A DNA stretch of 64,000 bases from Geobacter sp. (lineage in GTDB: Bacteria > Desulfobacterota > Desulfuromonadia > Geobacterales > Geobacteraceae): assembly GCA_016177775.1 (NCBI GenBank), contig JACOUQ010000006.1:20241-84240 (forward strand), read 5' to 3'. The position numbers and the translations under genes are program-made. Below the pieces are notes generated by a model that saw only the letters and a program-made list of their open reading frames with translations, searched no databases and was not told where the DNA came from. Below are positions 61,608 to 64,000 of this stretch, in pieces. Within the stretch, counting starts at the first letter, position 1. The number at the start of each line of letters is the position of its first letter.

Positions 61608-62846
61608 ATGGACGGGAAATCTGGCATACATAAAATTCACTACGGCTGGATCATCGTCGCCACCGGCGCGCTGGTCCTCTTCGCCTGCCTCGGGCTGGCC
61701 CGGTACGCCTACACCATGCTGCTGCCCGGCATGCAGGCGGGGCTCGGCCTTGCCTACGACCGGATGGGGTTCATCGGGACCGGCAATTTCGTCGGCTACC
61801 TTGTATCGGTAATCCTGGCCCCCTATCTCATCCGCAGGTACCGACCCCGCGCCACCATTGCAGCCGGTCTCCTGCTCATCGGCCTCTGCATGCTCGGCAT
61901 CAGCCAGTGCCGCAGCTTCTCCACGGTCTTCATCCTGTACGTCCTGGTCGGAATCGGGGGAGGTTTTGCCAACATCCCGATGATGGCCCTGGTCACCTGC
62001 TGGTTCCGCAGCGAACAGCGGGGCAAGGCCGCCGGGCTGGTGATCGGCGGAAACGGCGTGGCAATTGTCTTTGCCGGATATCTCATCCCCATGCTCAACC
62101 GCGCCTGCGGGGCAAACGGATGGCGAACCGGCTGGCTCGTACTGGGCATCATCTCACTGGCTGTTGCCGCCTGCGCCGCCACCCTGTTGCGCAACCACCC
62201 GTCCGACCTGGGGCTGGAGCCGGTCGGCAGGCCGCTCCCAGCCTCCCCAGATCAACTCGTGCCACGGGAAAGAAAGGGGGACCGCATCATCCTCCTGCGC
62301 CTCGGGCTTCTCTACCTGGTGTTCGGCGCCACATTCATGGTCTACGGGACCTTCATCGTCACAACCATGGTGAAGGAATACGGCTTCAGCGAGGCAAGGG
62401 CGGGGCTATACTGGTCGTGGGTAGGATTCTTCAGCCTATTCTCGGGGGTGGGGTTCGGCGCCCTCTCCGACAGGATCGGACGCAAGCGTGGCCTGGCGCT
62501 GGTCTTCGCGGTGCAGACCGCGGCCTATCTCCTGGCCGGCTTGAAACCGGGGAGCGCCGGCCTGATGGTTTCCATCGTACTGTACGGATTGGCGGTCTTT
62601 GCCATCCCAGCCATCATGGCCGCGGCAATCGGCGATTACCTCGGCCTCAACAGGGCCGCCACCGCCTTTGCCACGGTCACCATCTTCTTTGCCGTCGGCC
62701 AGACCATCGGCCCCGGCGGAGCCGGCCTGATCGCCGGGGCAACAGGAACCTTCACAACCGCCTACAAGATCGCCTCGCTTCTTACCGCTATCGCAGCCTT
62801 CCTTGCTATGGCACTTCCGCCTCCCGCGACGGAAACAGGCACCTGA
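61608..62846 (+). CDS. MFS transporter (YbfB/YjiJ-like)
   Basis: A 412-aa, 12-helix major facilitator. The N-terminal half has GWIIVATGALVLFACLGLARYAYT, and the inter-helix motif GALSDRIGRKRGL sits in the second half. GARYAY-type YbfB/YjiJ proteins are uncharacterised exporters. It starts five bases after cowN, so the two may share a transcript. The substrate is unknown. Confidence 0.85.
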   Translation: MDGKSGIHKIHYGWIIVATGALVLFACLGLARYAYTMLLPGMQAGLGLAYDRMGFIGTGNFVGYLVSVILAPYLIRRYRPRATIAAGLLLIGLCMLGISQCRSFSTVFILYVLVGIGGGFANIPMMALVTCWFRSEQRGKAAGLVIGGNGVAIVFAGYLIPMLNRACGANGWRTGWLVLGIISLAVAACAATLLRNHPSDLGLEPVGRPLPASPDQLVPRERKGDRIILLRLGLLYLVFGATFMVYGTFIVTTMVKEYGFSEARAGLYWSWVGFFSLFSGVGFGALSDRIGRKRGLALVFAVQTAAYLLAGLKPGSAGLMVSIVLYGLAVFAIPAIMAAAIGDYLGLNRAATAFATVTIFFAVGQTIGPGGAGLIAGATGTFTTAYKIASLLTAIAAFLAMALPPPATETGT

Positions 62847-62892
62847 ATCCTCCCTGAAAAGAGAGTTTTTTTACTGGAAGGAGCTTGTTCGC

Positions 62893-63627
62893 TTACGCTC
62901 CGGCTCTGATCCCTTTACACTCCGGATAACCGGTGCAGCCCCAGAATAGCTCACCGGCGTGGGGGCCGATCCGTGCGGTGCGTTGCCGCATCGGTTTTCC
63001 GCAATTTGGGCAGGATGGAGCAATACTGTCGGACAGATCGGACTTGTCAGACTTGTCCGACATCGTTTCTCTTGATTGCAACCTGGCCCTGGTCATCCGC
63101 TCACGCAAGCCGCCATGAGCGAGGAAATCATGTTCCAGCTGGCGGATCTGCCTGCTTAACAGGCTACTGGCCTGGTTGACCAGACAAAGAAGTGTATTTG
63201 CGGCCAATTCAGCAGAGGCTGTGCGAAAGGCATAGATGTCGGACTTGTCGGACTTGTCCGACTGGTCAGACCGGTCCGACAAATAAAGATTCCTTACTGC
63301 CTTTGCCTCGGGCGAATCCTTCGCCCACTGGCGCAAACCGCGCTGGCGCAGGAAATCCTCGTAATCGAGAAGCAGTTCACCCAGGCTGGCTCGGGCCACA
63401 TTGGTCAGTTTCACCTCGGTCTCTTTGGAAGTTGCGGACGCCAGGCTCCCTTCGGCGATGTTCTGCACGCCGCTCCGGGCTGCCTGCACCATCTGGTCAT
63501 GGGTGCGGGAGCGCTTGTCGATAAAACGGTCGCAGAAGATGACCGTACCGTCGTAGGCAAGCTGTGCCGCCTGAAAACTGCGCAGCTTGCGAAAACCGCC
63601 ATGCTGAGGGATAAAGCCTTCCGTCAT
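62893..63627 (-). CDS. Four-helix-bundle (23S rRNA IVS-type) protein with zinc ribbon
   Basis: A 244-aa protein. Residues about 10-170 are an IVS-type four-helix bundle (FQAAQLAYDGTVIFCDRFID, QMVQAARSGVQNIAEGS, SLGELLLDYEDFLRQ). The C-terminus is a topoisomerase-type C4 zinc ribbon (CPNCGKPM ... CTGYPEC). Two Ser-Asp tracts (SDRSDQSDKSDKSD near residue 117 and SDKSDKSDLSDS near 195) interrupt it and are encoded by GTCGGACTT-type DNA repeats. Function unknown; nucleic-acid binding is likely. Confidence 0.8.
   Translation of the reverse strand: MTEGFIPQHGGFRKLRSFQAAQLAYDGTVIFCDRFIDKRSRTHDQMVQAARSGVQNIAEGSLASATSKETEVKLTNVARASLGELLLDYEDFLRQRGLRQWAKDSPEAKAVRNLYLSDRSDQSDKSDKSDIYAFRTASAELAANTLLCLVNQASSLLSRQIRQLEHDFLAHGGLRERMTRARLQSRETMSDKSDKSDLSDSIAPSCPNCGKPMRQRTARIGPHAGELFWGCTGYPECKGIRAGA
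63012..63061. repeat. TCGGACTTGTC-type repeat, copy 1 (inside CDS)
   Basis: Reiterated (G)TC(G/A)GAC(T/A)(T/G)GTC units of about ten bases with many GTCNGAC palindromes. In frame they encode the second Ser-Asp tract of the four-helix-bundle protein. Confidence 0.7.
63239..63282. repeat. TCGGACTTGTC-type repeat, copy 2 (inside CDS)
   Basis: Four to five units of GTCGGACTT / GTCCGACTG / GTCAGACCG wording, in the same frame as copy 1, giving the first Ser-Asp tract. The two copies are about 180 bases apart. Confidence 0.7.
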
Positions 63628-63655
63628 GTCAAATAGTGCCCCCCTCTGTCACGAT

Positions 63656-63748
63656 CTATGAACCGAACAGGATCACCTTTTCCGGCAGGAATTCGCGGGC
63701 CACATCTGCCGCAAACTTCCGTATGTCTGAAATCGCTACCAGTCCCAT
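63656..63748 (-). pseudogene. Truncated MNT-type nucleotidyltransferase
   Basis: A 30-residue start of a minimal nucleotidyltransferase: MGLVAISDIRKFAADVARE, then FLPEKVILFGS, stopping (TAG) exactly where the active-site GSxxxG(x)xxDxD would continue. GGAG from the 70-bp repeat precedes the ATG. The remainder of the gene is absent downstream. Confidence 0.6.
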
Positions 63749-63808
63749 ATCGCTTCTCCAGACATGGTAATACCACAAAAGAAAAGGCGCCGCAATGGGC
63801 GCCTTTGG
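63739..63808. repeat. 70-bp dispersed repeat, copy 2
   Basis: Two mismatches to 33566-33635. On the minus strand it supplies a terminator hairpin, a GGAG site and the first codons (ATGGGACTGG) of the truncated nucleotidyltransferase. It lies 64 bases after the transposase stop. Confidence 0.85.
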
Positions 63809-63871
63809 ATGGACGACATGGACCTTGGATATTGTCAACCAAGGCTCTATAAATTACTGAAAAGGGGGTAG

Positions 63872-64000
63872 CTAGTTAGCTCCTCCTGCCGAATGGTTCC
63901 AATTATATCCGCAAGTTACATCAGATAATGTGACCGGCTTGGTCGCCATGGCCTGTTCCATAAGGCGATAGAAAACGAGCCCACGATTTTTTGAGGTCCG
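63872..64000 (-). CDS. IS1595-like transposase, C-terminal end (runs off window)
   Basis: The last 42 codons of a gene entering from the right edge: RTSKNRGLVFYRLMEQAMAT, then PVTLSDVTCGY, ending HSAGGAN. The RGLVFYRLLEQA-like motif is typical of the end of IS1595-family transposases. Terminal inverted repeats cannot be judged because the element is cut. Confidence 0.55.
   Translation of the reverse strand, partial: RTSKNRGLVFYRLMEQAMATKPVTLSDVTCGYNWNHSAGGAN

Overview
The window reads as chromosomal DNA of a Geobacter-type deltaproteobacterium (Geobacteraceae/Desulfuromonadia). This is inferred from a decaheme c-type cytochrome paired with an MtrB/PioB-type porin, a CowN nitrogenase-protection protein, CXXC-type ribosomal protein L28, a PATAN/DUF4388 response regulator, GC-rich codon use and TTG/GTG starts with strong AGGAGG-like ribosome binding sites. 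No species can be fixed from the sequence alone.

Layout. 1-10.5 kb: a minus-strand chemosensory operon (PATAN-REC-GAF protein, CheY, CheA, ExeA-type AAA ATPase, CheW, CheY, CheW, zinc-ribbon response regulator, HEAT-repeat protein, CheR cut by the window edge). 10.5-14.6 kb: minus-strand RNA/ribosome operon rnc - Elp3-like radical SAM - era - der, with an apparent transcription terminator in its own leader. 14.7-18.9 kb: plus-strand tmk - holB - ricT - metG. 19-22.4 kb: ydcF-like gene, rpmB, ridA, mutL and tRNA-Leu(CAG). 22.4-34.4 kb: an accessory region beside the tRNA with a Fic protein, a VapBC-type and a BrnTA-type toxin-antitoxin pair, a three-gene putative defence operon (PLD-helicase-DUF3427 protein plus an OLD-family ATPase/TOPRIM and UvrD-like helicase pair resembling Gabija GajAB), a Bro-N protein and a secreted protein. 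34.8-46 kb: an assimilatory sulfur locus running from sulfate uptake (DASS transporter) through CysDN, APS reductase and a small sulfite reductase to a protein-thiocarboxylate module (ThiS-like carrier with a blocked C-terminus, ThiF-like E1, JAMM peptidase, TusA) and CysK/MetY-type enzymes. Its intergenic gaps are loaded with several families of palindromic repeats.

46-64 kb: a decayed stretch with a small SxxxEG protein and a frameshifted ORF, tRNA-Cys(GCA), pgsA, a lytic transglycosylase, nadB, chorismate mutase next to a free-standing DAHP-synthase regulatory domain, an LpoB/YcfL/COG3014 lipoprotein operon, a UbiD-family decarboxylase, the decaheme cytochrome/porin pair, an ABC-F ATPase, cowN, an MFS transporter, a four-helix-bundle protein carrying in-frame SD-rich repeats, a nucleotidyltransferase fragment and the 3' end of an IS1595-like transposase running off the right edge.

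The strongest leads are the defence operon with its extra PLD-helicase, the HcyS/HcyF/HcyD-like sulfur relay with an unassigned 268-aa partner, the lone DAHP-synthase FXD domain, the terminator in the rnc leader, and a 70-bp repeat that carries a terminator, ribosome binding site and start codon.
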